The notes under the pieces are model-generated. The model made no database searches, was not told where the DNA came from, and saw only the letters and a program-made list of their open reading frames with translations. Of a DNA stretch of 64,000 nt, positions 41,679 to 50,337 are shown in pieces (positions within the stretch are counted from its first letter, which is position 1; every line of letters begins with the position of its first letter). The translations under genes were made by a program, and so were the position numbers. The DNA is taken from positions 85,495 to 149,494 of the forward strand of contig NZ_JANWTC010000008.1 in assembly GCF_024919295.1 (NCBI RefSeq). The letters run 5' to 3'. The DNA comes from Corynebacterium lemuris. GTDB taxonomy: Bacteria; Actinomycetota; Actinomycetes; Mycobacteriales; Mycobacteriaceae.

Positions 41679-42455
41679 GTGGGCATCTCTGAGACACCGA
41701 ACGTCCAGTCGCTGGTCCGCGGACTGTCGGTCATCCGGACCTTCAACGCGGACCGTCCCCGCCAGACCCTCGCCCAGGTGGCCGAGGCCACCGGCCTGGC
41801 GCGCGCCACCGCCCGCCGATTCCTCCACACACTGGTCACCATCGGCTACGCCGCCACCGACGGCACCGAGTTCTGGCTGACCCCGCGGGTCCTGGAACTC
41901 GGCTACAGCTACATGTCCGGCCTGGGCCTGCCCGCCATCGCGCAGCCCCGCCTGGAGGAACTCTCCCGCCGCATCGGCGAATCCAGCTCCCTGTCCGTCC
42001 TCGACGGACCCGACGTCGTCTACGTCAACCGCGTCCCGGTACGCCGCATCATGACGGTGTCCATCACCATCGGCACCCGTTTCCCGGCCTACGCCACCTC
42101 CATGGGCCGGGTCATCCTCGCGGGACTGCCCGCCGAGGAACTCGAGGTCTACCTGGCCGCCACCGAGTTCCGGGCCTTCACCCCCTCCACGATCGTCGAC
42201 ACCGACACCCTGCGTGCCGAGCTCGTGCGGATCCGGGAGCAGGGCTTCGCGGTCGTCGACCAGGAACTCGAACCCGGCCTGCGGTCGCTGGCGGCCCCCG
42301 TCCACTCGCCTTCTGGCAGGGTGGTGGCCGCGGTCAACGTCTCCACCCAGACGGTGGTGCACAACCTGGATGACCTGCACAACAGCATCCTCCCGGCGCT
42401 GCTCAACACCGCCGAACTCATCTCCGCCGACCTGGCGGCCACCGAACTCTTCTGA
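41679..42455 (+). CDS. pcaR: IclR-family regulator of the beta-ketoadipate pathway
   Basis: 258 residues: N-terminal winged helix-turn-helix (TLAQVAEATGLARATARRFLHTL) and C-terminal IclR effector domain (ESSSLSVLDGPDVVYVNRV, then GFAVVDQELEPGLRSLAAPV). In C. glutamicum PcaR represses pca genes and responds to pathway intermediates. GTG 41679 is chosen because AAAGGAG lies 7 nt upstream. It is followed by pcaF and pcaD in one operon. Confidence 0.94.
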   Translation: MGISETPNVQSLVRGLSVIRTFNADRPRQTLAQVAEATGLARATARRFLHTLVTIGYAATDGTEFWLTPRVLELGYSYMSGLGLPAIAQPRLEELSRRIGESSSLSVLDGPDVVYVNRVPVRRIMTVSITIGTRFPAYATSMGRVILAGLPAEELEVYLAATEFRAFTPSTIVDTDTLRAELVRIREQGFAVVDQELEPGLRSLAAPVHSPSGRVVAAVNVSTQTVVHNLDDLHNSILPALLNTAELISADLAATELF

Positions 42456-42478
42456 TTGAACCGATGAAAGGAACCACG

Positions 42479-43705
42479 ATGACCAACCCCACCGACATCG
42501 TCCTCTGCTCCCCGCTGCGCACCGCCGTCGGCGGCTACGGCGGACAGTTCACAGGCGTCCCCGTCCAGGAGCTGGCCGCCACCGTCGTGCGCGCCGTCGT
42601 CGAACGCACCGGCCTGAAGCCGGAGCACATCGACGACCTCATCCTCGGCCAGGCCTCCCCCAACGGTGCGGCCCCGGCACTCGGCCGTGTCGTCGCACTG
42701 GACGCCGGCCTGGGTGAGTCCGTGCCCGGCATGCAGCTGGACCGCCGCTGCGGTTCCGGCCTGCAGGCCGTGGTCACCGCAGCCGCGCACGTGGCCACCG
42801 GTGCCGCCGACCTCATCATCGCCGGCGGCGCCGAGTCCATGTCGCGCACCGAGTACACCGTCGACGCCGATGTCCGCTGGGGCAAGAAGGGCGGCAACAT
42901 GGTCTTCCGGGACCGCCTCGCCGAGGCCCGTGAGACCGCCGGCGGCAGGAACCACCCCATCCCGGGCGGCATGATCGAGACGGCCGAGAACCTCCGCGAG
43001 CAGTACTCCATCCCGCGTGAGGCCCAGGACGAGATGTCCGTGACCTCCCACGCCCGCGCCATCGCCGCGCAGCAGGCCGGCACCTTCGCCGAGGAGATCG
43101 TCCCCGTCACCGTCCCGCAGCGCAAGGGTGACCCCCTGATCATCGACACCGACGAGCACCCGCGCGCCGACTCCAGCCTGGAGAAGCTGGCCAGGCTGCG
43201 CCCGATCATGGGCCGCCAGGACGCCGACGCCACCGTCACCGCCGGCAACGCCTCCGGCCAGAACGACGGTGCCGCCGCCATGATCGTGACCACCCGCGCC
43301 AAGGCCGAGGAGCTGGGCCTGACCCCGGCCGCCACCCTCAAGGGCTGGGCCGTCGCCGGTGTCGCCCCGGAGACCATGGGCATCGGCCCGGTTCCGGCCA
43401 CCAGGAAGGTCCTCGATCGCCTGGGCATGACCCTCGACGACATCGACCTCATCGAGCTCAACGAGGCTTTCGCCGCCCAGGCCCTGTCCGTGCTCGCCGA
43501 GTGGGGCATCGACAAGGAGGACCCGCGCCTCAACCCGCTGGGCTCCGGCATCTCCATGGGACATCCGGTCGGCGCGACCGGCGCCCGCATGCTCGTCACC
43601 GCCGCCCACCAGCTGCAGCGCAGCGACGCCAAGACCGCCCTGGTCACCATGTGCATCGGCGGCGGCCAGGGCCTGGCAGCCGTCATCGAGAAGGAAGGCA
43701 ACTAG
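42479..43705 (+). CDS. pcaF: 3-oxoadipyl-CoA thiolase
   Basis: 408 residues. Thiolase residues: acylated Cys in LDRRCGSGLQAV, NEAFAAQ, the His in GHPVGATGAR and the second Cys in TMCIGGGQG. It splits 3-oxoadipyl-CoA into succinyl-CoA and acetyl-CoA, the last step of both branches. ATG 42479 has AAAGGA upstream. It lies 23 nt after pcaR and 3 nt before pcaD. Confidence 0.96.
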   Translation: MTNPTDIVLCSPLRTAVGGYGGQFTGVPVQELAATVVRAVVERTGLKPEHIDDLILGQASPNGAAPALGRVVALDAGLGESVPGMQLDRRCGSGLQAVVTAAAHVATGAADLIIAGGAESMSRTEYTVDADVRWGKKGGNMVFRDRLAEARETAGGRNHPIPGGMIETAENLREQYSIPREAQDEMSVTSHARAIAAQQAGTFAEEIVPVTVPQRKGDPLIIDTDEHPRADSSLEKLARLRPIMGRQDADATVTAGNASGQNDGAAAMIVTTRAKAEELGLTPAATLKGWAVAGVAPETMGIGPVPATRKVLDRLGMTLDDIDLIELNEAFAAQALSVLAEWGIDKEDPRLNPLGSGISMGHPVGATGARMLVTAAHQLQRSDAKTALVTMCIGGGQGLAAVIEKEGN

Positions 43706-43708
43706 TCC

Positions 43709-44476
43709 ATGATCCTGCACCACGTTGAGTACGGCACCGAGCACGGCGGCGAGCCGATCGTCTTCCTCGGCTCCATCGCCTCCACCACCGACATGTGGCT
43801 CCCCCAGCTGGACGCCCTGTCCAGCACCCACCGCGTCATCGCGCTCGACCACCGCGGCCACGGCCATTCCCCCGACCCGGAGGTCTCCCCCGGCGAGACC
43901 ACCTTCGACCACCTCGCAGCAGACGTGCTGGAGACCCTCGACAGCCTCGGCGTGGACAAGTTCGCCGTCGTCGGCCTGTCCCTGGGTGGCGCGCTCGCGC
44001 AGTACCTGACCGCAACCTCCCAGCGCGTCACCCGCGCGGCCTACCTGTGCACCGCCGCCTACTTCGGCGGCCCGGAGAAGTGGGATCCGCGTTCCGTGCT
44101 CACCCGCGCCGAGGGCATGGAGCCCATGGCCGACGGTGTCATCGGCCTGTGGTTCACCGACCAGTTCCGCGCCGAGAATCCGGCCACCACCGCCGCCTAC
44201 CGGAACATGGTCACCTCCACCCGCGGCGTCGGCTACGCCTCCTGCTCTGATGCCCTGGCAACCTGGGATTTCAAGGACCGCCTCAAGGACATCACCGTGC
44301 CGGTGCTCGTGCTGGCCGGCACCGAGGACGAGTCCACCCCGCCCGCCGCGCTGCACACCATCGCTGACGGGGTCACCGGCGAAGCCACCTACGTGGAGGT
44401 CTCCCCCGGCGCACACGTGCCCACCGTGGAGTCCCCCGGGCAGGTCAACCAGGCTCTGGTGGAGTTCTTCAACTAA
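43709..44476 (+). CDS. pcaD: 3-oxoadipate enol-lactonase
   Basis: 255-residue alpha/beta hydrolase: oxyanion region FLGSIASTTDMW, nucleophile in GLSLGGALAQ, Asp in AGTEDESTPP and His in SPGAHVPTVE. It opens 3-oxoadipate enol-lactone, the point where the catechol and protocatechuate branches meet. PcaC is a separate gene (57457-57858), not fused as PcaL. In C. glutamicum pcaO follows directly; here the McrBC island and three other genes intervene. Confidence 0.95.
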   Translation: MILHHVEYGTEHGGEPIVFLGSIASTTDMWLPQLDALSSTHRVIALDHRGHGHSPDPEVSPGETTFDHLAADVLETLDSLGVDKFAVVGLSLGGALAQYLTATSQRVTRAAYLCTAAYFGGPEKWDPRSVLTRAEGMEPMADGVIGLWFTDQFRAENPATTAAYRNMVTSTRGVGYASCSDALATWDFKDRLKDITVPVLVLAGTEDESTPPAALHTIADGVTGEATYVEVSPGAHVPTVESPGQVNQALVEFFN

Positions 44477-44490
44477 CCCCCTGCTTATCG

Positions 44491-44528
44491 ACGCCGCCGT
44501 GGCCCGGGTTTCCGGGCCACGGCGGCGT
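44491..44528. repeat. 38-nt hairpin, left boundary of the McrBC island
   Basis: A perfect 17-bp stem (acgccgccgtggcccgg, 44491-44507, with 44512-44528) with loop gttt stands 14 nt after the pcaD stop and clearly can terminate pcaD. The exact reverse complement lies at 48767-48804, where the loop reads aaac. The preceding bases (44483-44490) belong to the dispersed 13-mer. Confidence 0.9.
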
Positions 44529-44648
44529 TGTCTGTTGGCGGGGTCACGATAAGAAAACAGGCCCTTGAGAATCTGGAGGGCGTAGCAGCGGCCGAAGGAA
44601 ACTACTTCATTGCTGACATCGAACACCGTTGGACGAACGTGACAGTTG

Positions 44649-45164
44649 TCAGCCTTGGCTGGTGATCGCCGTGCCGACCACCCTGGTCCCGGAGAGCCGG
44701 TCATGGATGGTTCGACCGTCGCCCAGCACCGTGCCCAGGATCATGGCCGCGAGCAACGGGTAGGTGACAAACGCTACACCCAGCGTCAGGGGATCCTTTT
44801 TGTCGAAACCGCCGAAGACTGCGCCGATGGCCACCATATGTCCGAGTTGCCAGGGAATGGCGATTTTGAGGCAGTTGCGCGTCAGTGCCCGCCCGCAGGT
44901 GACCGGCGTGCCCGCTGTCTTCGTAACGATAAGGTGATGGCGACGCTTGCCTGGTGTCGCCCCTTGGCGGGCCTCCTGCCGGGCCGCCAGGAGAGCTGCG
45001 AGAATCGGGGGAACCACGCTAACGGCGTAGGCAAAGGACGGCTTTTTCCCCCAGCCGGTGATCTGCCCCACCACCCCGAGGGGGACGGTGGCTGCGGCCA
45101 GGCCCAGATAGGTACCACAGTCACGCAGGTATGCACGGGCGCGGGGAATCGCCAGGTAATGCAT
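44649..45164 (-). CDS. RDD-family membrane protein
   Basis: 171 residues with four hydrophobic segments. The motifs that give the family its name are present: GATPGKRRHHLIV, ALTRNCLKIAIPW with the conserved Arg, and GDGRTIHDRLSGTRVV with two Asp-type positions. RDD proteins are integral membrane proteins of mostly unknown role; some act in ion transport. It is the only gene besides mcrBC between the two 38-nt repeats and is divergent from them; a link to the restriction system is unproven. A 120-bp stretch between the left repeat and this gene holds nothing recognisable. Confidence 0.75.
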   Translation of the reverse strand: MHYLAIPRARAYLRDCGTYLGLAAATVPLGVVGQITGWGKKPSFAYAVSVVPPILAALLAARQEARQGATPGKRRHHLIVTKTAGTPVTCGRALTRNCLKIAIPWQLGHMVAIGAVFGGFDKKDPLTLGVAFVTYPLLAAMILGTVLGDGRTIHDRLSGTRVVGTAITSQG

Positions 45165-45346
45165 GGTGCCAGCGTAGCAAAACGCTGCCGGCCGCAGTGT
45201 ACGAAGAATCTCTCCGGCCAGGGGACCCCAGGATCAACGCACGCTACATCCAGGAGAGCCGGAAAGCAGCACGTGGAAAGCGCTCTCCCACCCAGATGTT
45301 CCCCGCTACCGTAGAAACTTATCGCGAGTGGAACTGGAGAAGACTG

Positions 45347-47641
45347 ATGAACGAATCGCAGCAGACTCCTGACAGGGCTGCACCGGGAGACAACAGACGG
45401 CTGTGGGTCATCCGGGCCGGCAGGAACGGGGAGCGGGAGGAGTTGTCCCAGCAGATCGGCGCAGTGGTTCCGGGATTCAGCAATGTCCCGGACCTCACGG
45501 ATCTCAGTGACCGGCAGAAGATCAGTGCAGCGATCAAGGCACAGAACCCGGGGTACTCTGCAGCAGAGCTGGGAAGTTTCACCGGTCAGATGCACACCCT
45601 CCGGAACACTATTCGGCCGGGGGATCATATTCTCCTTCCCCTGAAGAAAGACTCCTCACGGATCCTGCTGGGGAAGGCCTCAGGCAGGTATTTCTACCGC
45701 GCAGGGGAAGCTGATCCGGAGGAACGCCACGCTCTGCCCGTGGAATGGCAGGACGCTATCCCACGCGCGGATCTCGGTACTGATCTGCTCGCATCCGTCA
45801 ACGGAGCCCGTACGGTGTTCGAGATCAAACGGAACAACGCCGCCGAACGCCTGCAGGCAGTCCTCAACGGTGACCGGGATCCCGGAGACCCGGACGAGTC
45901 CAGCGGTAAAGAGGTTGCGGAACTCTATGAACCGGTTTCCCAGGACTGGATGCCCTTCTTCGCCGAACTGGCCGATGCCCTCCGCCCCTACGCTTCTGAC
46001 CGGGCCACCCTCCTACAGAAGGTGGACGAGGTGGCCGTCGTCTCCGGCCGCCCGGCCCTCTTCGATTACCTCCGGCAGTGGACCGACCGAGGTGAAAAAG
46101 TCTTTGCCGAGGACATCGACCCCTTCACCCTTCTGGGAGTGATGAACAGAGGTATCTCGGGAGAGGCGCGACTCGCCGCCCGCCGGGGATTCGCTGAGGT
46201 GTTCCAACTCGACACTGAGATCCCGAAGGACTTCCACGGCATTCCCGTCCTGAACAACATGCGTTCACGTTTCGAGTCACGCGGAGACTCCGTAGCCTCC
46301 GGTTTCTATGACCGGACGTGGAAATTATTCGGGGCAGCCCTCGACTACTCGGCCGATCCTGCGGCGCACCGGGCGGCCTTCATCGAGGCCTTCGACGAGG
46401 CCACCCATTCCCGAAGTCCCTGGATGTACACCATCGGTCTCTACTGGATCCGGCCGGAGACCTTCCTCAACCTGGACGGCACAAACCGTCAGTTCCTCGG
46501 CTCTGCGGAGGTGAATCTTCCCGAGGACATCTCCTTCCCGAACTCCATGACGGGGGAACAGTACCTCCGCATCATTGAGGCGGTGCAGGAATGGCTGGAC
46601 GGATCCACGGTTGAGCCGCCCAGCTTTCCTGCTCTGTCAGCCGTCGCCCACCGTTACGACCGCCAGCTCAGATCCAGCGAGGTGCAGGAAGCTGGAAGCA
46701 CCACCTCCGAGGATTCCGGTCTTGAAGAGGCACCAGTCCATTCCCCTGTTCCAGAGGAGCCGGCGTATTCCACGGCCACGATCATCGACGAAGGTTCCTT
46801 CCTTCCTCTGGAGCAGCTCGACAAGATGATCAGACGCTGGCAGGAGAAGAAGAACCTGATTCTCCAGGGCCCACCCGGCACGGGCAAGACATGGCTCGCC
46901 CGGAAGTTGGCGAAGGCACTGACCGGTGATGAGAGCACGATCACCGCAGTCCAGTTCCATCCCTCAACTTCCTACGAGGATTTCATCCGTGGGTGGCGCC
47001 CCAGTGCCTCCGGGAGGTTGTCGCTGGAGGATGGTCCGTTCCTCCAGCTGATCAAGACCGCCATTGAACAGGAAGAGGACAAGCATGTGATCATCATCGA
47101 TGAGATCAACCGCGGAGATCCTGCGCAGATCTTCGGGGAGATGCTCACCCTTCTTGAGGCGGACAAGCGGAGCAGCGAGTCGGCGCTCACTCCGCTCTAT
47201 TCCACTGACCCCACAGAGACGATCCACCTCCCGGAGAACCTGTACGTCATCGGCACCATGAACCTCGCCGACCGGTCCCTGGCCATGGTGGACATGGCCC
47301 TGCGTCGCCGCTTCGCCTTCATCGACCTGGAGCCGCAGCTCAACGAAAAATGGCGGGCACACTGCCTCTCCCACGGGCGAGAGGCCGGGGCCGTCGACTC
47401 CATCAAGGACAGGATCGAACAGGTCAACACCATGATCCGGGAGGACCTCCATCTCGGGGACCACTTCCTCATCGGACACAGCTTCGTCACCCCCACCAGG
47501 AAAAGGAGGGAGCCCTCCGCCGAGCACACGATGAGATGGTTCGAGGACATCGTCGAGTCAGAACTCCTCCCCCTCCTGCGTGAGTACTGGTTTGATGCCC
47601 CGGACCGCCTGGCGGAGGCCCGATCTGTTCTCCTGGACTGA
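45347..47641 (+). CDS. McrB-type GTPase of a McrBC restriction system, with PUA/EVE-like N-terminus
   Basis: 764 residues. Residues 18-118 (LWVIRAGRNGERE ... RPGDHILLP ... GKASGRYFYR) resemble the PUA/EVE-like reader domain of Mrr/McrB-type proteins. Residues 190-430 are the helical middle region common to long McrB homologues (DIDPFTLLGVMNRGI, FHGIPVLNN). The AAA+ GTPase follows: Walker A GPPGTGKT (508-515), Walker B VIIIDEINRG (581-590) and the McrB signature MNLADRS (638-644). It should translocate on modified DNA using GTP and recruit the nuclease partner. ATG 45347 is chosen for GGAGAAG 5 nt upstream; the frame is open further up. The specificity is unknown. Confidence 0.88.
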   Translation: MNESQQTPDRAAPGDNRRLWVIRAGRNGEREELSQQIGAVVPGFSNVPDLTDLSDRQKISAAIKAQNPGYSAAELGSFTGQMHTLRNTIRPGDHILLPLKKDSSRILLGKASGRYFYRAGEADPEERHALPVEWQDAIPRADLGTDLLASVNGARTVFEIKRNNAAERLQAVLNGDRDPGDPDESSGKEVAELYEPVSQDWMPFFAELADALRPYASDRATLLQKVDEVAVVSGRPALFDYLRQWTDRGEKVFAEDIDPFTLLGVMNRGISGEARLAARRGFAEVFQLDTEIPKDFHGIPVLNNMRSRFESRGDSVASGFYDRTWKLFGAALDYSADPAAHRAAFIEAFDEATHSRSPWMYTIGLYWIRPETFLNLDGTNRQFLGSAEVNLPEDISFPNSMTGEQYLRIIEAVQEWLDGSTVEPPSFPALSAVAHRYDRQLRSSEVQEAGSTTSEDSGLEEAPVHSPVPEEPAYSTATIIDEGSFLPLEQLDKMIRRWQEKKNLILQGPPGTGKTWLARKLAKALTGDESTITAVQFHPSTSYEDFIRGWRPSASGRLSLEDGPFLQLIKTAIEQEEDKHVIIIDEINRGDPAQIFGEMLTLLEADKRSSESALTPLYSTDPTETIHLPENLYVIGTMNLADRSLAMVDMALRRRFAFIDLEPQLNEKWRAHCLSHGREAGAVDSIKDRIEQVNTMIREDLHLGDHFLIGHSFVTPTRKRREPSAEHTMRWFEDIVESELLPLLREYWFDAPDRLAEARSVLLD

Positions 47642-47643
47642 CG

Positions 47644-48753
47644 ATGACGTCTACTTCACTCACCGCGAAACCCGGCCCCAGTGAGTTCGTACCAATCCGC
47701 AATATCTGGTTGCTGCAGATCTACGCTTCGCACCTCTACCAACGCGGGGAAATCACGGACACGATGCTCGAGGATCCGGACGCCTCCCTCCCCATGCTCG
47801 CCACCCGAATGCTGTGTGAGGCGGTCCAGGATCGTCTCCGGCATGATCTGAGCAGAGGTTTCACCAGGACATCAGGTGTCCTGGGGCGGGTCCGGGGACG
47901 GATAGACCTCCTCCGTTCTGAACGGGACAGCCTGTTCGCCAAGGGACGCGTGGCCTGCGAATACAACGAAGTCACCGTGGACACCCCGGCCAACCAGTAT
48001 CTCCGCCACGCCCTGGATGCTGCCGCAACCATGCTCCGCCAGCTCTCCCCTGCGCTGGCGGGGCCGGGCGACTCCCCCACCGACCTGGCCCATCGCTGCG
48101 CCATGCTCTCGCGGATGCTGGTGCAGTCCGGGGTTTCGCCGAGGGTTGCCCCGGCCGCACCTCCGCGATCAAACAACCGGCTCACCGCGCGGGACTCCAC
48201 CGCGCTGGATACCGCACACCTGGTTCTCCGGCTTCAACTTCCCGGTGGTCAACGGGGGACGCAGAAGTTCCGGCACCCCCTCCACACAGAAAATCAGCTG
48301 CGGACCCTGTTCGAGGCGGCCTTGCTGGGGTTGTACCGGTTCCATCTGAGCCCGCTCGGCTGGGAGGTCCACGGCACCAGAGTCCTGCAGTGGCAGGTGG
48401 ATGAGACCATGAGGGAACTCCCCCGCATGGAGACGGACATCACGCTGCTCAACCCGTCCGGTCAAAGAATCATCGCGGATGCCAAATTCACGGGGATCAC
48501 CCACCGGAACTACGGCCAGGAACGTCTGCGGAGCCCTCATCTGTACCAGCTCTACGCCTACCTGATGTCCCAGCATGGTCGCGGTCCTGAATGGGATGAG
48601 GCTGCAGGAGTGATGATCTACGCCTCCCTGGGAGAGGATCGCGAGGTCACGATGAGCATCCAGGGACACCCCATGAAATTCAGCACCGTGGATCTGACCG
48701 GCACAGCCCGCACCATCAGGGAGCAGGCGTTGGCAGCAGTGTACTTCCCCTGA
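47644..48753 (+). CDS. mcrC: McrC-type PD-(D/E)xK endonuclease subunit
   Basis: 369 residues beginning 2 nt after the mcrB-type stop, hence coupled. The C-terminal nuclease site reads METDITLL (Asp265) ... IIADAKF (Asp279-x-Lys281) followed by the helix HLYQLYAYL, as in McrC. The N-terminal half (PIRNIWLLQIYASHLY, GRVRGRIDLL, EYNEVTVDTPANQYLRHAL) matches the part that contacts the McrB ring and stimulates its GTPase. The pair should cleave DNA carrying particular base modifications; all catalytic residues appear intact. Confidence 0.9.
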   Translation: MTSTSLTAKPGPSEFVPIRNIWLLQIYASHLYQRGEITDTMLEDPDASLPMLATRMLCEAVQDRLRHDLSRGFTRTSGVLGRVRGRIDLLRSERDSLFAKGRVACEYNEVTVDTPANQYLRHALDAAATMLRQLSPALAGPGDSPTDLAHRCAMLSRMLVQSGVSPRVAPAAPPRSNNRLTARDSTALDTAHLVLRLQLPGGQRGTQKFRHPLHTENQLRTLFEAALLGLYRFHLSPLGWEVHGTRVLQWQVDETMRELPRMETDITLLNPSGQRIIADAKFTGITHRNYGQERLRSPHLYQLYAYLMSQHGRGPEWDEAAGVMIYASLGEDREVTMSIQGHPMKFSTVDLTGTARTIREQALAAVYFP

Positions 48754-48766
48754 CCAGAACACCACG

Positions 48767-48804
48767 ACGCCGCCGTGGCCCGGAAACCCGGGCCACGGCG
48801 GCGT
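48767..48804. repeat. 38-nt hairpin, right boundary of the McrBC island
   Basis: The same 17-bp stem as at 44491-44528, in reverse complement with loop aaac. It lies 13 nt after the mcrC stop and 11 nt from the stop of the convergent aldehyde dehydrogenase gene, which it can terminate. Adding the flanking 8 nt (gcttgagg read from that gene versus gcttatcg after pcaD) gives a 46-nt inverted repeat with three mismatches. Confidence 0.9.
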
Positions 48805-48815
48805 CCTCAAGCAGA

Positions 48816-50291
48816 TCAGAAGGGGAACTGCGCCTGGCCCGGGGCCACGCCGACCCAGTGGGTGGTGGTGAACTCCTCGATGGCCCACTCACCGTTGAAG
48901 CGGCCCAGGCCGGAGTTCTTCTCGCCGCCGAACATGACGTGTGCCTCGTCGTTGACGGTGATGTCATTGACATGGGTCATGCCGGCCTCGATCTGGCGGG
49001 CGAAGTTCAGTCCACGCTGCAGATCCTGGGTGTAGACGGCGGAGGACAGGCCGAACTCGGTGTCGTTGGCCAGCTCGAGGGCGTGTGCCTCGTCCTCGGC
49101 CTTGATGATGCCGACGACGGGGCCGAAGATCTCCTCGCGGAACAGCTCCATCTCCGGGGTGACGTCGGCGAAGACATGCGGGGCGATGACGCGGCCCTCG
49201 ATCGGGCCGGAGACGATCTCACGGGCCCCTTCGGTGCGGGCGCGCTCGATCTTCTCGGTGACCGAATGCAGCTGACTGTCGTTGATGACGGGGCCGACGA
49301 CGGTGGCGTCATCAAGCTGGCTGCCGTAGGGCAGGGTCTTCACGCGCTCGGTGAAGGCGGCGACGAACTCGTCGTAGACCGGGGCCTGGACGATGATGCG
49401 GTTGACGGCCATGCAGATCTGGCCCTGGTGGAGGAACTTGCCCATGGTGGCGGCACCGACGGCCTGCTCCATGTCGGCGTCGTCGAGGATGACCAGCGGG
49501 GCGTTGCCACCGAGCTCGAGGGAGACCTTCTTCATGTGCTCGCCGCCGACGGCGGCACGGCCGACACCCTTGCCCACCGGGGTGGAACCGGTAAACGAGA
49601 TCAGGCGCGGGACGGAATGCTCGACGAAGTGGTCACCGATCTCGGAGCCGGCACCCACGACGATGTTCAGCACACCCTCGGGGAGGCCGGCGGCCTCGAA
49701 GATCTTGCCCAGCAGCAGGCCACCGACGATCGGGGTATCGGAGGCCGGCTTGAGCACCACTGCATTGCCGCAGCCCAGGGCCGGGGCAACCGAACGCATC
49801 GACAGGGCGAAGGGGAAGTTCCACGGGCTGATGACGCCGACGACGCCGAGGGCCTCACGGAAGACGTAGTTGGCCTTGCCCGGGGAGTTCGACGGCAGGA
49901 TCTGGCCGGTGATACGCGTCGGGAAGGTCGCGGCCTCACGCAGGGAACCGACCGCCAGGCCGGTCTCGATGTTGGCTTTGATGGCGGTGGAACCGGATTC
50001 GGCGCGGATCAGTTCGACGATGGCCGCGCGGTTGTCCTCGATGAAGTCTGCTGCCTTGTTGAGGACGGTGGCGCGCTGCTTCGGGGCGAGTGCGGCCCAG
50101 TCGGCCTGGGACTTCTGGGCCAGTTCATAGGCGGCGTCGACGTCCTCCGTGGAGGCCTGGCGGATGGTGGCGATGGTCTCGTTGTTGAAGGGGTTGGTGG
50201 TCTCCGCGGTGCGCTCGGAGGTGCCTTCACGCCAGCCGCCGATGTAGAGCTGCTCGGCGACGAGAGAGGAGTATGCGGTGGTGACGGTCAT
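48816..50291 (-). CDS. vdh: Aromatic aldehyde dehydrogenase (vanillin/benzaldehyde type)
   Basis: 491-residue NAD(P)-dependent aldehyde dehydrogenase: [46 protein letters not shown], catalytic Glu in SLELGGNAP and Cys in [10 protein letters not shown]. The sequence style matches Vdh of C. glutamicum, which oxidises vanillin, protocatechualdehyde and 4-hydroxybenzaldehyde to acids. It follows the aryl-alcohol dehydrogenase by 46 nt, so the pair turns aromatic alcohols into acids feeding pobA and the pca genes. Exact substrate range is inferred. Confidence 0.85.
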   Translation of the reverse strand: MTVTTAYSSLVAEQLYIGGWREGTSERTAETTNPFNNETIATIRQASTEDVDAAYELAQKSQADWAALAPKQRATVLNKAADFIEDNRAAIVELIRAESGSTAIKANIETGLAVGSLREAATFPTRITGQILPSNSPGKANYVFREALGVVGVISPWNFPFALSMRSVAPALGCGNAVVLKPASDTPIVGGLLLGKIFEAAGLPEGVLNIVVGAGSEIGDHFVEHSVPRLISFTGSTPVGKGVGRAAVGGEHMKKVSLELGGNAPLVILDDADMEQAVGAATMGKFLHQGQICMAVNRIIVQAPVYDEFVAAFTERVKTLPYGSQLDDATVVGPVINDSQLHSVTEKIERARTEGAREIVSGPIEGRVIAPHVFADVTPEMELFREEIFGPVVGIIKAEDEAHALELANDTEFGLSSAVYTQDLQRGLNFARQIEAGMTHVNDITVNDEAHVMFGGEKNSGLGRFNGEWAIEEFTTTHWVGVAPGQAQFPF

Positions 50292-50337
50292 TATTCTCAG
50301 CTACTTTCGTTGTGGTTGTTGATCAGGTGTGGTGGTT

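Noticed and set aside
44491..44528. Treating the two 38-nt repeats as transposon terminal repeats
   Set aside because: There is no transposase and no visible target-site duplication, and each copy is a good terminator for the adjacent gene. The mechanism of insertion is left open.
42149..44704. 851-residue minus-strand open frame opposite pcaF-pcaD
   Set aside because: Overlaps three well-supported genes; no family features.
45131..45346. 72-residue N-terminal extension of the McrB-type protein
   Set aside because: No ribosome-binding site at 45131, it overlaps the start region of the RDD gene, and GGAGAAG precedes the ATG at 45347.
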